The notes: generated from the sequence alone by a model not told the origin. A stretch of 23,436 nt of DNA from RGIG2041 sp045537695 (GCA_045537695.1 JAZSQB010000043.1:1-23436); one strand, 5' to 3'; numbered from the stretch's first letter, positions 1 to 7,366 are shown. Made by a program: numbers and translations.

Positions 1-20
1 TAATTGTCGCAAAAAATTTG

Positions 21-55
21 TGCGCATTAAGACGCTTAAAGTGTCTTAATGTGCA
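21..55. repeat. Long imperfect palindrome in the control region
   Basis: Arms 21-33 and 43-55 pair over 13 positions with a single G/T wobble. The core arms CATTAAGAC and GTCTTAATG are perfect. The 9-nt centre can pair further (CTT-a-AAG). Nothing like a U-tract follows. It lies between the divergent promoters of the two gene arms, next to a G-tract cluster, so an origin or cruciform, or a dyad operator, is more likely than a terminator. Replication function is inference. Confidence 0.6.
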
Positions 56-80
56 AAAATTGTATTATAAATAAGATTTC

Positions 81-136
81 GGGCGGGGTTTTGGATGGGG
101 TTTCGGGGTGGGTTTGTGGTGGGGTTTCGGGACGGG
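81..136 (+). other. G-tract cluster with G-quadruplex potential
   Basis: Eight runs of three or four Gs lie on the plus strand within 56 bases (81-83, 85-88, 97-100, 105-108, 110-112, 121-124, 129-131, 134-136). They are separated by short T-rich linkers, with GGGGTTTCGGG occurring twice. This satisfies a simple G-quadruplex rule several times over. The minus-strand translation is a low-complexity Pro/Thr peptide and is not taken as a gene. Confidence 0.6.
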
Positions 137-182
137 TTGAAAAAAATTTGCAGACTACCCTGCATTTTTCTTTGAAAAAAGT

Positions 183-213
183 TTTGTATTTGATTTTCAT
201 AACGTTATATTTG
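183..213 (+). promoter_or_regulatory. Bacteroidota-type promoter for the plus-strand arm
   Basis: TTTG at 183-186 and TATATTTG at 206-213 are separated by exactly 19 bp, a full match to the Bacteroidota -33/-7 consensus TTTG-N19-TAnnTTTG. Transcription would begin near 219-221. It would drive the small ORF at 218 or 278 and possibly the structural operon starting at 488. Confidence 0.75.
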
Positions 214-217
214 CAGC

Positions 218-430
218 ATGAAAACACCGCTATATACACCTTCCGAAATCGTAGAACGAAACCCCATCCTCCGGCGTATGAACTGGACGGCGCAAAGGAT
301 AGGGCAGTTACTTGTTATGCAGTTAGTTAGCGGCGTTAAGCGGCGTTACGCGCTTATCGATGAGAATAGCGTGTTACGCCTTTTCTATTCCCATTTTCCA
401 AATTTGATGCAGACTACCCCCCTTGCATAG
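218..430 (+). CDS. Small HTH-like protein, possible regulator
   Basis: The ORF encodes 70 aa. The segment around residues 24-56 (RIGQLL, then LVSGVKRRYALIDENSVLRL) has the layout of short HTH/excisionase-like proteins, in which a helix pair is followed by a Y-x-I/L-D-E-x-V-L-x-L strand/helix. That is a resemblance only. The ATG at 218 falls at the predicted transcription start, so either the mRNA is leaderless or translation starts at the ATG at 278, giving 50 aa. The 3' end overlaps one copy of the 12-bp repeat TGCAGACTACCC (408-419). It is the first gene of the plus arm, and a control role would suit that position. Hypothetical otherwise. Confidence 0.45.
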   Translation: MKTPLYTPSEIVERNPILRRMNWTAQRIGQLLVMQLVSGVKRRYALIDENSVLRLFYSHFPNLMQTTPLA

Positions 431-438
431 GTTTTTTA

Positions 439-487
439 TTGTGCCTACCTTCGCGCATACGGAAGGACAATTTTTTTATAGGCACAA
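439..487 (+). terminator. Nested inverted repeat with U-tract before the structural operon
   Basis: An inner hairpin CCTTC (448-452)/GAAGG (462-466) is followed by ACAA and seven Ts (471-477), like an intrinsic terminator or attenuator after the small ORF. An outer perfect 9-bp pair, TTGTGCCTA (439-447) and TAGGCACAA (479-487), encloses it and ends directly at the ATG at 488. In RNA the outer stem would hold the translation start region of the next gene. Termination, attenuation and translational control all fit. Confidence 0.5.
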
Positions 488-1027
488 ATGGCAAAGGATA
501 ACAACAACATAGGGAAATTTTTATTAGCGGCAGCCATCGCTAGCGGCGCGGCGTATGCCGTGTATCTCATCCGTGGAGCGAAGGCAGCACAATCTCTGCG
601 CTATCAATTAACGCGGGTGCAGCTTTACCAGTTCGCAAACGCGGGTAATTTAGTTTTCCGCGTGTGGATGAACTTTACAAACTTGGAGCCTACGCCGTTA
701 ACTGTTACGCAGATGTATTTGGATGTATTTCTGAATTTCGGCGGCTCATTACATCGTGTCGGCACTCTCAACACCAACAACGCGCCAATCACCATCCCAG
801 CCAATTCTACCGTCGCACAGTCTTTTGATATTACCGTGCCGTGGGCGAACCTTGGCGTGGCTACTCTCAAAATCCTTTCCGGCTTCCTTACAGGCGGGCA
901 AGCCAACTGGCCCACCGAGGCGGTTATCGACGGACAAATCAAGGCGTTGGGCTTTACAATCAAAGTTAATACCACCGTGCCCTTCTCGGTCGGTGCATTG
1001 TCTAATCAAAACCAAACCGCGCAATAA
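488..1027 (+). CDS. Membrane-anchored LEA14/WHy-like protein, probable virion protein
   Basis: 179 aa. One hydrophobic segment at about residues 10-28 (Leu/Ala-rich, after a short polar N-terminus) could anchor the protein. The rest alternates hydrophobic residues in a beta-sandwich pattern. It contains elements typical of LEA type 2/WHy domains: a strand ending in FTNLEPTPLTV near 60-72, then ITIPANSTVAQSFDITVP near 100-118, and a final strand pair near 145-170. WHy/LEA14 domains are small beta-sandwiches; a structural role is inferred from position at the head of the late operon. It overlaps the next gene by one base (TAATG), so the two are translationally coupled. The start is fixed by the inverted repeat ending at 487. 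Confidence 0.55.
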   Translation: MAKDNNNIGKFLLAAAIASGAAYAVYLIRGAKAAQSLRYQLTRVQLYQFANAGNLVFRVWMNFTNLEPTPLTVTQMYLDVFLNFGGSLHRVGTLNTNNAPITIPANSTVAQSFDITVPWANLGVATLKILSGFLTGGQANWPTEAVIDGQIKALGFTIKVNTTVPFSVGALSNQNQTAQ

Positions 1028-3612
1028 TGGGAGTTTACGGCAACATACACGGAGCGTTTAGCGGACTTGGCAAGCCCTCAATCAAATTGGAGTTTGAGGA
1101 CAACGAGGCTCTCGTTGCATTTTCTAAGAAGATGCAGGACGAGGAGCCCGCGCCCGTTCAATGGAACGAGGAGGAGGAGATGTTTACGCCGGTGGAAGGG
1201 GTGAAAGTTGTTGATAAAAAGAAAATTACAGAATATCTGACAAAAGACCCGGCGGCGTACATTCCGCCAGAGGAGTTCAATGAAAAATCATTCAAAAACG
1301 TTTTTACAGTACATAATGCAACGGGCAATCGTAGGACATATATAGTGGAGACACCACTTGCCCGACCTTATAGATGGATTGTGTTGAGGGATTACCAATT
1401 AGAAGACAAACTCAAAGGGAAAAACTCAAACGGACAAGACCGCACAAAATTCAAAGCGTTGATAAAGCCTACTTTGGAAAATCCACGTATGGCGATATTA
1501 GAAGACAATGGATTGGTATTTGTAAAACCGTTTATCAACTACAACGGGAAGCCTATTCTGTTTTGTGTTGTGTTGGTGTTCGATACTTATAATTACGTAA
1601 GTTCCTGCCATCCGAAACAGTTAAAAGACATAATAAAAAAGGCAAACAGCGGTAATGTTTTATATCCCTATGGTTGGGAAGAAAGCCGTGCGGTTCCCGG
1701 TCTCAACGGTACCGTCCGCACAAACAAACCCTTTGAAGTCGTTGAAATCTGTCTGCCTTATGCCGACAAAGATAATAGTAATATTTCAGACCGCCAAACA
1801 TTTAGCGAAAAAAATTCGCTTGGCGCGCCTGGCGACACTTACATAATCACCGACACAAGGACGCGAGCCCGGAAGGACTTGGAAGATACGGCGGCATTCC
1901 GCAAATTCGACGTTAAAAAAGTGGAAGGCGGCGCGACATCAGCGGCGGGGCAATCCGACGGCGGCGTGGTCTTAATTCCAATTTTCGACCTAAACTTTGA
2001 CACTAAGAATTTTCAGAACCGCGAGGACGAGTATAGCGAAACAAGCGTTAACCGCATAATTGATGCTGTGGCGGATGGCGAATTTAACTGGGCGGTCTTT
2101 GACCCGATAACAGTGTGGCGCAATCCTTCCGACGGTAAGATATACGTATTGAGCGGACACAGCCGCAGCGAAGCCTTCCGTCGTTTGACGATGCAGGGCG
2201 CACAGGCGCAGGGCAGGAAGTTTGACAAAATACCCGCAAAAATATTTGACGGCACGTTTGAACAGGCGCGGGAACTGGCGTTAAACTCCAACACCCTATC
2301 AACGAAGGAGACCGACATCGAGCGAGCCAACTATTACAGGGAACGACGCGCAAAACTGATGGAGCGCGGCGGCAAACAGTCGGAGATACGCAAGCAACTG
2401 TTAGAACTGGCAAGAAAAAACGAAGGCAAAAACGCCAACCGCATTATATATTTATCGTATTTGACACCGCGCGGCATCACCTACGACGCATTAAAGAACC
2501 TGCAAAACGCAGGAACACAGGATCGCGAGCGAATGACGGTGGCGGCGGAATGGATAGGACATTTGCGCTATCAATTCCCACAGCTTACAGAAATGCACGA
2601 AAACGAGCTGTACCGCTTTTTAATCACCAACGGACACTATGGCTCGGACGTTCGCAACTTTGCAGACTTCGCAAAGCGCGTACAGACAGCAATAGAAAAG
2701 AACACCGAATGGGGCAATTTTAACGCGGATAAGGCTTTAAATATGGAGCGCAACCTCGGCAAATCGGAGAATGAAAAACGATATGACGCGGAGCTTGCGC
2801 GGCTCAAAAAGGAATGGGTGGACGCAGACGACACCCTGACGCGCAAATTAGGCGAATTTAAGGCAAGGCAGCGCAAAGATAACAGCATCAGCGACGCGCA
2901 AATCGTCGCAGCTGCAAGACCTTACAAAGATGCTGCCCTTATCGCTAAGGCTAATTATTTAGCGTTTAGGGACAAGCGCGGGCAATACTTACAGGCTGAC
3001 GAACGGCAGATGGCATTGTTTGGCAAGACCGCCAACAACGCCCTCTACAACAACCTTGAAATATTGGATTATCGCGGGATGCGCCCGACCTACAAGCCGC
3101 TGTCGAGCTACGACGCATTTTTTAAACCCGCCGCCAATAAAAATTCATTGAAGGGCTTCGGGCTTGCAGATACAAAAAAATTAATTGCGGACATTTGCCG
3201 CAATCATTATAAGGAGTGTGCGGCGATTGCGCGGCATTTGAAGGCGGAAACGAAGCTGCAAAGCGCATTTAATTTGTGGCACTGGTTACACCATAATATA
3301 AGATACGAATATGACAGAGAAGGACGCGAAGAAGTTAGAACGCCTGCAAGAGTGTGGGCGGATAGGCATCGCGGCGTTGACTGTGATTGCCTTAGCGTGT
3401 TTGCTTGGTGCGTGTTGAAGTGTATGGGGTACGACCCCGCCTTCGAACTCGCGGCATTTAGGAACAAGCCCGCGTACTCTCACATATACATCAACTTGGA
3501 CGGCATAGTGATAGACCGCGTGTGGTTTATATTCAACAGCCGCCCGCCGTTCATCACGAAAACGGAATTATTTAAAGTTGGAATGTTAGACAATTTAGGA
3601 CAATTATTTTAA
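1027..3612 (+). CDS. 861-aa multidomain protein: PBECR-like nuclease, ParB-like domain, transglutaminase-like domain
   Basis: Three regions can be recognised. Residues about 135-215 (PRMAILEDNGLVFVKPF, then a hydrophobic strand and a VSSCHP turn) resemble the phage-type Barnase-EndoU-ColicinE5/D-RelE nuclease-like domains found in MuF-type effectors. Residues about 313-420 are ParB-like: PIFDL, FDPITVW and VLSGHSRSEAFRR (374-386), then a charged helical stretch. Residues about 735-835 resemble a transglutaminase/cysteine-protease fold: Cys786 within GVDCDC, 15 residues before the Gly of CMGY, then His819 and Asp830 as a C-H-D triad. The middle (430-700) is charged and helical. Large proteins combining ParB-like and toxin-like domains occur in mobile elements. 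Here it is the largest gene and lies among structural genes, so it may be injected or act in maturation. The activities are not shown. Confidence 0.6.
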   Translation: MGVYGNIHGAFSGLGKPSIKLEFEDNEALVAFSKKMQDEEPAPVQWNEEEEMFTPVEGVKVVDKKKITEYLTKDPAAYIPPEEFNEKSFKNVFTVHNATGNRRTYIVETPLARPYRWIVLRDYQLEDKLKGKNSNGQDRTKFKALIKPTLENPRMAILEDNGLVFVKPFINYNGKPILFCVVLVFDTYNYVSSCHPKQLKDIIKKANSGNVLYPYGWEESRAVPGLNGTVRTNKPFEVVEICLPYADKDNSNISDRQTFSEKNSLGAPGDTYIITDTRTRARKDLEDTAAFRKFDVKKVEGGATSAAGQSDGGVVLIPIFDLNFDTKNFQNREDEYSETSVNRIIDAVADGEFNWAVFDPITVWRNPSDGKIYVLSGHSRSEAFRRLTMQGAQAQGRKFDKIPAKIFDGTFEQARELALNSNTLSTKETDIERANYYRERRAKLMERGGKQSEIRKQLLELARKNEGKNANRIIYLSYLTPRGITYDALKNLQNAGTQDRERMTVAAEWIGHLRYQFPQLTEMHENELYRFLITNGHYGSDVRNFADFAKRVQTAIEKNTEWGNFNADKALNMERNLGKSENEKRYDAELARLKKEWVDADDTLTRKLGEFKARQRKDNSISDAQIVAAARPYKDAALIAKANYLAFRDKRGQYLQADERQMALFGKTANNALYNNLEILDYRGMRPTYKPLSSYDAFFKPAANKNSLKGFGLADTKKLIADICRNHYKECAAIARHLKAETKLQSAFNLWHWLHHNIRYEYDREGREEVRTPARVWADRHRGVDCDCLSVFAWCVLKCMGYDPAFELAAFRNKPAYSHIYINLDGIVIDRVWFIFNSRPPFITKTELFKVGMLDNLGQLF

Positions 3613-3623
3613 AACGAAAAATT

Positions 3624-5021
3624 ATGATACCTGTTTATGGACTTAGCGGCATAGATGGCGTGTACTCACAGCCAACGGCGACGGCCGCACAGGCTGGCGG
3701 CGCGGCGCGTGTCGTGTTGCTCCCCGGCAACAATCCCGACGAGCGCAAGGCGCAGGTGCTTATCTCATTGCGAAACAGCGACCGCGACGCATACCGGCTT
3801 GCATCGCTTTATATGCCTTACGTCATCGACGTAGACCCGACCGACGGCGGCTTTATATTCCCGTCGCAAGAACTGGCGGGCATTGCGGCGGCTGGCGAGG
3901 ATGAGTTTGTGGCATATTGTAACAGCCCACATTGCACGGAGTACGGAAAACAAGCAATTTTAGGCAGCCTTTGGAGTAAGATTAAGAACGCAGCAAAGAA
4001 CGTCGGCAAAGCGGTTGTTAACGCTGGCAAAGCGGCGGTTAATTCGGTTGCCAACGTCGCAAAGGCGACCGCAAACACCGTGAAGGCGACGGCGCAATTA
4101 GTAACCGGCAACGCGAAGGGCGCGGGCGAAACAATGAAAAAAGCAGGACAGCAGCTTGTATCTGCGGCCGTTGACCCCGTAAAAACAGTGGTAAAAGATA
4201 CCGTAACGATGGTAAAAGACAGTTTCGATATACTCAAAGAGACTGTCAAGATTGCAGGTAAGGTCTTTAAAGTATTGTTTATCAAAATCAATCCTGTAAC
4301 TGTTATGATACGTAACAGTTGGAGAGGTTTGATGGCTATCAACTTTTTAGGCATGGCAACCCGTCTCGCGGTTGGTCTTATGACGTGGGGCGAAGCAGAA
4401 AAGGCGGGCTACTCATACGACGTTTACAACAAGGCTGAAAAGGCAATCGAGAGGGCAAAAAAACTTTACAAAAAGATGGGCGGCAACGCCGACAAACTTG
4501 TAAAATCTATCAAGAACGGCGCAAAGAAAAAACCGCTATTCTCTAAGGACATACGCCCGGACAGCAAGCTCAACTTTGCAAACAGCAATACCGACGATGG
4601 CGAAACAACCCTCGGCGAGCTTGCAACAGTGGCAACGATGGTCGCGGCATGTGTTGGCATCCTTACAAGCGTTTGGGCATGGATTAAGGACATTGTGCAG
4701 ACCGTAAAGCAAAACAAGGAAAACAAGGCGGCACAGCAGCAAGCAGAAGAGCAACGCAAATACAACGCGGAACACTACGAGACAGACGCAAACGGTAATG
4801 TTATTGTTGACCAGTACGGGCGACCAGTGCCAAAGGGGCAAATCGACGCTGACATCAAGGCGGCACAGGCAGCGGCACAGGCGGCACAGCAGCAACCGGC
4901 ACAGGAAGGCAGCGACACAAAAAATATTATTAAATACGTTGCAATCGGCGCGGCGGTCGTAATTGGCGGCGCGGCGTTGATGGGCGGCGGCAAAGGCGGC
5001 AAACGCCGCAGCAGGAGGTAA
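3624..5021 (+). CDS. Ala/Lys-rich membrane-associated structural protein with amphipathic repeats
   Basis: 465 aa, not assigned to a family. Residues 1-110 are globular with a CNSPHC pair of cysteines (99, 104). Residues about 115-215 form a long Ala/Lys/Val amphipathic stretch with degenerate 11-residue periodicity (KNAAKNVGKAVVN, NAGKAAVNSVANVAK, KATANTVKATAQ), like LEA-3 or apolipoprotein-type membrane-binding helices. Hydrophobic segments lie at about 232-253 and 331-353. A Gln/Ala-rich region (360-430) precedes a C-terminal transmembrane segment (435-453) and a basic tail (GGKGGKRRSRR). The start ATG follows an A-rich leader, 11 bases after the previous stop. A peripheral or integral protein of a virion membrane is inferred. 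Confidence 0.6.
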   Translation: MIPVYGLSGIDGVYSQPTATAAQAGGAARVVLLPGNNPDERKAQVLISLRNSDRDAYRLASLYMPYVIDVDPTDGGFIFPSQELAGIAAAGEDEFVAYCNSPHCTEYGKQAILGSLWSKIKNAAKNVGKAVVNAGKAAVNSVANVAKATANTVKATAQLVTGNAKGAGETMKKAGQQLVSAAVDPVKTVVKDTVTMVKDSFDILKETVKIAGKVFKVLFIKINPVTVMIRNSWRGLMAINFLGMATRLAVGLMTWGEAEKAGYSYDVYNKAEKAIERAKKLYKKMGGNADKLVKSIKNGAKKKPLFSKDIRPDSKLNFANSNTDDGETTLGELATVATMVAACVGILTSVWAWIKDIVQTVKQNKENKAAQQQAEEQRKYNAEHYETDANGNVIVDQYGRPVPKGQIDADIKAAQAAAQAAQQQPAQEGSDTKNIIKYVAIGAAVVIGGAALMGGGKGGKRRSRR

Positions 5022-5025
5022 CATT

Positions 5026-5361
5026 ATGTATCAGATTTTAGCAGACGAAGTGGCAGCGTTTAACGGTTTGGGCGCGGGCGCCGAGACCTTCACAAACGTA
5101 ATGCAAGCGTTAACGCCTGTAATCAACACGGCAGGACAGATAGCACAAACCGCCATCAACGCGAAAAACAACCAAAACCCAAACCTGTACACGGGACAAA
5201 ACACCTACACGCCGACAGTTTACCAGCCGACAGTTTACCAGCCGACGACGACCACACCGCCGGCGACGACCACTGGCGGTGAAAACAAGACCGATTGGAC
5301 ACCGTGGCTAATCGGCGGCGCAATCGCGGTCGCGGGTATTTACTTAATTACAAGAAAATAA
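5026..5361 (+). CDS. Small virion-type protein with C-terminal transmembrane anchor
   Basis: 111 aa, unknown family. An N-terminal helical part (to about 45) contains AINAKNNQNP, which recurs in the next gene. Residues 55-85 are a Thr/Pro/Tyr-rich low-complexity linker with two tandem TVYQP units, encoded by a 15-bp tandem repeat near 5216-5246. A single transmembrane segment (about 93-108) ends in a two-residue basic tail (RK). Four bases separate it from the upstream stop and four from the downstream start, so it is in the same operon. An external or internal linker-plus-anchor layout suits small membrane proteins of membrane-containing virions. This is inference. Confidence 0.6.
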   Translation: MYQILADEVAAFNGLGAGAETFTNVMQALTPVINTAGQIAQTAINAKNNQNPNLYTGQNTYTPTVYQPTVYQPTTTTPPATTTGGENKTDWTPWLIGGAIAVAGIYLITRK

Positions 5362-5365
5362 CGCT

Positions 5366-5689
5366 ATGGGAGAATATTACAACACATGCAGCGGCTGGGA
5401 TTCAGTAAGACAAGCTTTGCGAACCGCCATCAACGCAAAAAACAATCAAAACCCGGATTCGGCGACGGCAACCACTACGGCGGCAATTGTGCAACCAGTA
5501 GGACAAACAGCACAACGCGCGGCGACACCAGCAGCACAACAGGCGGCGACGCTTCCACCGGCGACGACACGGACACAATACACCAAACCCGCCAAAACTT
5601 GGAAGGATTACCTGTTATGGATTGCGCTTGGCGGCGCGGTTGCCTTCGGAGCATACAAGATGCTAACAGGAAAAAAGAAAAGGAGGTAA
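5366..5689 (+). CDS. Small C-terminally anchored protein, partial paralogue of the preceding gene
   Basis: 107 aa. It shares TAINAKNNQNP with the preceding protein, encoded by DNA that is 30/32 identical (5149-5180 and 5423-5454). An Ala/Thr/Pro/Gln-rich linker (about 33-75) follows, then a transmembrane segment (about 83-101) and a strongly basic tail (KKKRR). The layout (short N-terminal motif, low-complexity stalk, membrane anchor, positive tail) matches its neighbour although the rest has diverged. This suggests partial duplication or a shared functional peptide. The stop is followed after two bases by the next ATG. Confidence 0.6.
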   Translation: MGEYYNTCSGWDSVRQALRTAINAKNNQNPDSATATTTAAIVQPVGQTAQRAATPAAQQAATLPPATTRTQYTKPAKTWKDYLLWIALGGAVAFGAYKMLTGKKKRR

Positions 5690-5691
5690 TT

Positions 5692-5949
5692 ATGGCGATT
5701 GTGTTAGTAGAAGTAAACAGGAAGCCACAGCAGGGCTGCAAGTGCGGCGCACAGAATACAACGCGCACGGCGAAGCCCGACGCGGCGAAGGTGCAGCCAG
5801 TCGCACAGATGGCGGCAACAATGCCGGCGGCAACACCGGATCCCGGCAAGGTAAAAGCGGCGGAGGAGTGGTCGTTGAGTTATTCAGCGTGGCTTGCGTT
5901 GCTTTCAGTTGTGGGCGGCATCATCATCATTTCACAGACAAAGAAGTAA
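5692..5949 (+). CDS. Small single-pass membrane protein with CKC motif
   Basis: 85 aa. The start is chosen at 5692 because a perfect AGGAGG lies five bases upstream (5681-5686), unusual in this genome where most genes have weak or no Shine-Dalgarno sequence. The frame stays open upstream but only through the antisense-like overlap with the previous gene. Features: a GCKCG cysteine pair near residues 12-15, an Ala/Pro/Met-rich low-complexity middle, and a C-terminal transmembrane segment (about 63-81) with a KK end. It is the third consecutive tail-anchored small protein of the operon. Function unknown; virion membrane component inferred. Confidence 0.6.
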   Translation: MAIVLVEVNRKPQQGCKCGAQNTTRTAKPDAAKVQPVAQMAATMPAATPDPGKVKAAEEWSLSYSAWLALLSVVGGIIIISQTKK

Positions 5950-5970
5950 TAACAATAAATATATACAAAT

Positions 5971-6603
5971 ATGGCAAACGGATTTATCAAAAAAAACTGG
6001 CAGAAGGATGCAACCGCAAACCTTATCCAATCCGGCGCACGTATCGCGGGCGGTACGGTAACGGCGTGGGGCTTGCAAAAATTCTTTGGCCCTACTAAGT
6101 CTGACGGCACAGACAACAAGACAATGCACAACATCGGCGGCCCGCTCATGTTAGCCCTTGGCGTACTTGGCGACATGATGTTGGAGAGCCCGAACCTCCG
6201 CGCGGTGTGTCAAGGCATCACCACCTACGCTGGACTTCATAGCATCGCGGTAATTTCGCCCGCTCCAAACGGTCTCGCCCCTAAGCTCGGCTTGGCTGGT
6301 TTGGCAGGCCCCGAAGAGGACGCTGCCCTTATGTCCGGCATCGGCGCACTTGGCGCAACCACCGCAACCGACGAGAACTCCACCACGGCAAACCCGCCCG
6401 AACTCACAGCCTTTGCAGCCGGTCAGCGTCAAATCACCGACGGCGACGGCAAGACCTACAACAACGACTGGGCGTATCTTGCCGAGAACATCGACAACGC
6501 CGACCAAATCACCCGCACCGTCAACGGCCCGGCAGACGAAGCCGCCGCATTGATGGGCGTTGATACCCCACAAGAAGCAGCCCTTTTGATGGGTATGTTT
6601 TAA
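5971..6603 (+). CDS. Probable structural protein, Ala/Gly-rich with hydrophobic N-terminal half
   Basis: 210 aa, not recognised. Residues 15-110 contain two or three hydrophobic stretches (about 15-37, 53-72 and 78-100) that could lie in or on a membrane. The C-terminal half is acidic and Ala-rich, with the repeated element (D/E)EAA(A/L)LMG near 187-209 (DEAAALMGV and QEAALLMGM). Codons here shift strongly to C-ending forms (ATC, ACC, AAC, GGC), as in the capsid candidate that follows, which suggests high expression. Minor capsid or membrane virion protein is the best guess. Confidence 0.55.
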   Translation: MANGFIKKNWQKDATANLIQSGARIAGGTVTAWGLQKFFGPTKSDGTDNKTMHNIGGPLMLALGVLGDMMLESPNLRAVCQGITTYAGLHSIAVISPAPNGLAPKLGLAGLAGPEEDAALMSGIGALGATTATDENSTTANPPELTAFAAGQRQITDGDGKTYNNDWAYLAENIDNADQITRTVNGPADEAAALMGVDTPQEAALLMGMF

Positions 6604-6645
6604 TACAACAACACGAATTTATTAACCCTATAAAAGTATAAAGAT

Positions 6646-7251
6646 ATGGCACTTTTGACAAGAGCACAGGAGTTTTTGAGGCTCAAACTTAACCAGCTCT
6701 CCCCCGCAATGCAGGAGGACTTCAACAACGGCAACCTCAACTTCTCCGACAGCGTTTATTACAAACGTTACGAAATCACCGGCGCGGGCGGTCTCCTCGA
6801 CCTCCTGTACAACGACGACGCAATCAAGGACGGCTTCACCAACATTTCAAAACAGAAAATCAAACAGGGTTGCGCAATCATGATTGACCGCATCACTGTT
6901 CGCGTTGGTTACGTCGTCGCATCCAACACCACCGCAAACGCGGCACAAATCAACTATTTGCCTGTTTCACAAATCGGCACGGTTGACCCCATCGTTTCAA
7001 ACTGCGAGCTTGAAATCGACGTGGCACAGCTCAACATCTTCCAGGCCCCCATCAACTCCTTCAACCAGGAGTCCGTGGGCATCAACGGCGAAAAAGACGG
7101 CATCATCCTTACCGCTCCGAAGCTCATCACCGACGCGGAAGAGATGCAGTTCCGCCTCCACGTTCCGCAGGGCCTCACCATCGCGGGCACTACCAACCGC
7201 TACTTCATCGAGGTTGCGCTCCGTGGTGCTGAAATCCGCGTAAAAAAATAG
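6646..7251 (+). CDS. Capsid protein candidate, beta-rich, 201 aa
   Basis: A short helical N-terminus (1-30) is followed by alternating hydrophobic strands to the end, for example AIMIDRITVRVGYVV (77-91), ELEIDVAQLNIF and YFIEVALRGAEIRVKK at the C-terminus. No cysteine clusters, signal or transmembrane segments. The size and pattern suit a single jelly-roll capsid or vertex protein. Codon choice is the most biased of the window towards C-ending codons, as expected for a very abundant virion protein. A 42-bp leader without a clear Shine-Dalgarno precedes it, and an unusual 115-bp structured spacer follows. Capsid role is inferred from pattern, codon bias and position; no homologue was identified. 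Confidence 0.5.
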   Translation: MALLTRAQEFLRLKLNQLSPAMQEDFNNGNLNFSDSVYYKRYEITGAGGLLDLLYNDDAIKDGFTNISKQKIKQGCAIMIDRITVRVGYVVASNTTANAAQINYLPVSQIGTVDPIVSNCELEIDVAQLNIFQAPINSFNQESVGINGEKDGIILTAPKLITDAEEMQFRLHVPQGLTIAGTTNRYFIEVALRGAEIRVKK

Positions 7252-7366
7252 CACGTTCACGAGGTCTTGGGAAACAAGAAACCCGCTCACCAATCCAGAG
7301 GGGACGCCAAACGGCGCGGAAGCGTAACTCGTAGCACGCCCCCTCACTAACTTAAAATATTTAAAA
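7252..7366 (+). other. Structured 115-bp spacer between two capsid candidates
   Basis: This is the longest gap within the packed late operon before the DGR. GAGGGG (7298-7303) pairs with CCCCTC (7340-7345), enclosing a hairpin CGCC-AAAC-GGCG (7305-7316). A second small hairpin CTTG-GGAAA-CAAG lies just upstream (7266-7278). No U-tract and no ORF. It may be an mRNA processing or stability element that sets the ratio of the two flanking proteins, or a small RNA. It does not look like a tRNA. Confidence 0.35.

Larger units (their letters stand above)
1..141. repeat. Left copy of the 141-bp terminal direct repeat (circular overlap)
   Basis: Bases 1-141 are identical to 23296-23436. An exact repeat at both contig ends, here in the control region, is the usual sign of a circular molecule assembled past its own start. 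A length of 141 equals a common largest k-mer of a metagenome assembler, which favours an assembly overlap over a true terminal redundancy. The unique circle is then 23,295 bp. Confidence 0.93.

Noticed and set aside
1..141. True terminal repeat of a linear virus genome
   Set aside because: The repeat is direct, equals a common assembler k-mer length, and lies in the middle of a divergent control region; circularity is the simpler explanation.
36..239. Minus-strand ORF with Pro/Thr repeats opposite the G-tract cluster
   Set aside because: Its repetitive peptide is a by-product of the G-rich tract, and it crosses the plus-strand promoter and the palindrome; no other coding sign.
5386..5691. 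Upstream extension of the 85-aa membrane protein frame
   Set aside because: It overlaps the preceding gene almost fully and lacks sensible composition; the ATG at 5692 has a perfect AGGAGG.
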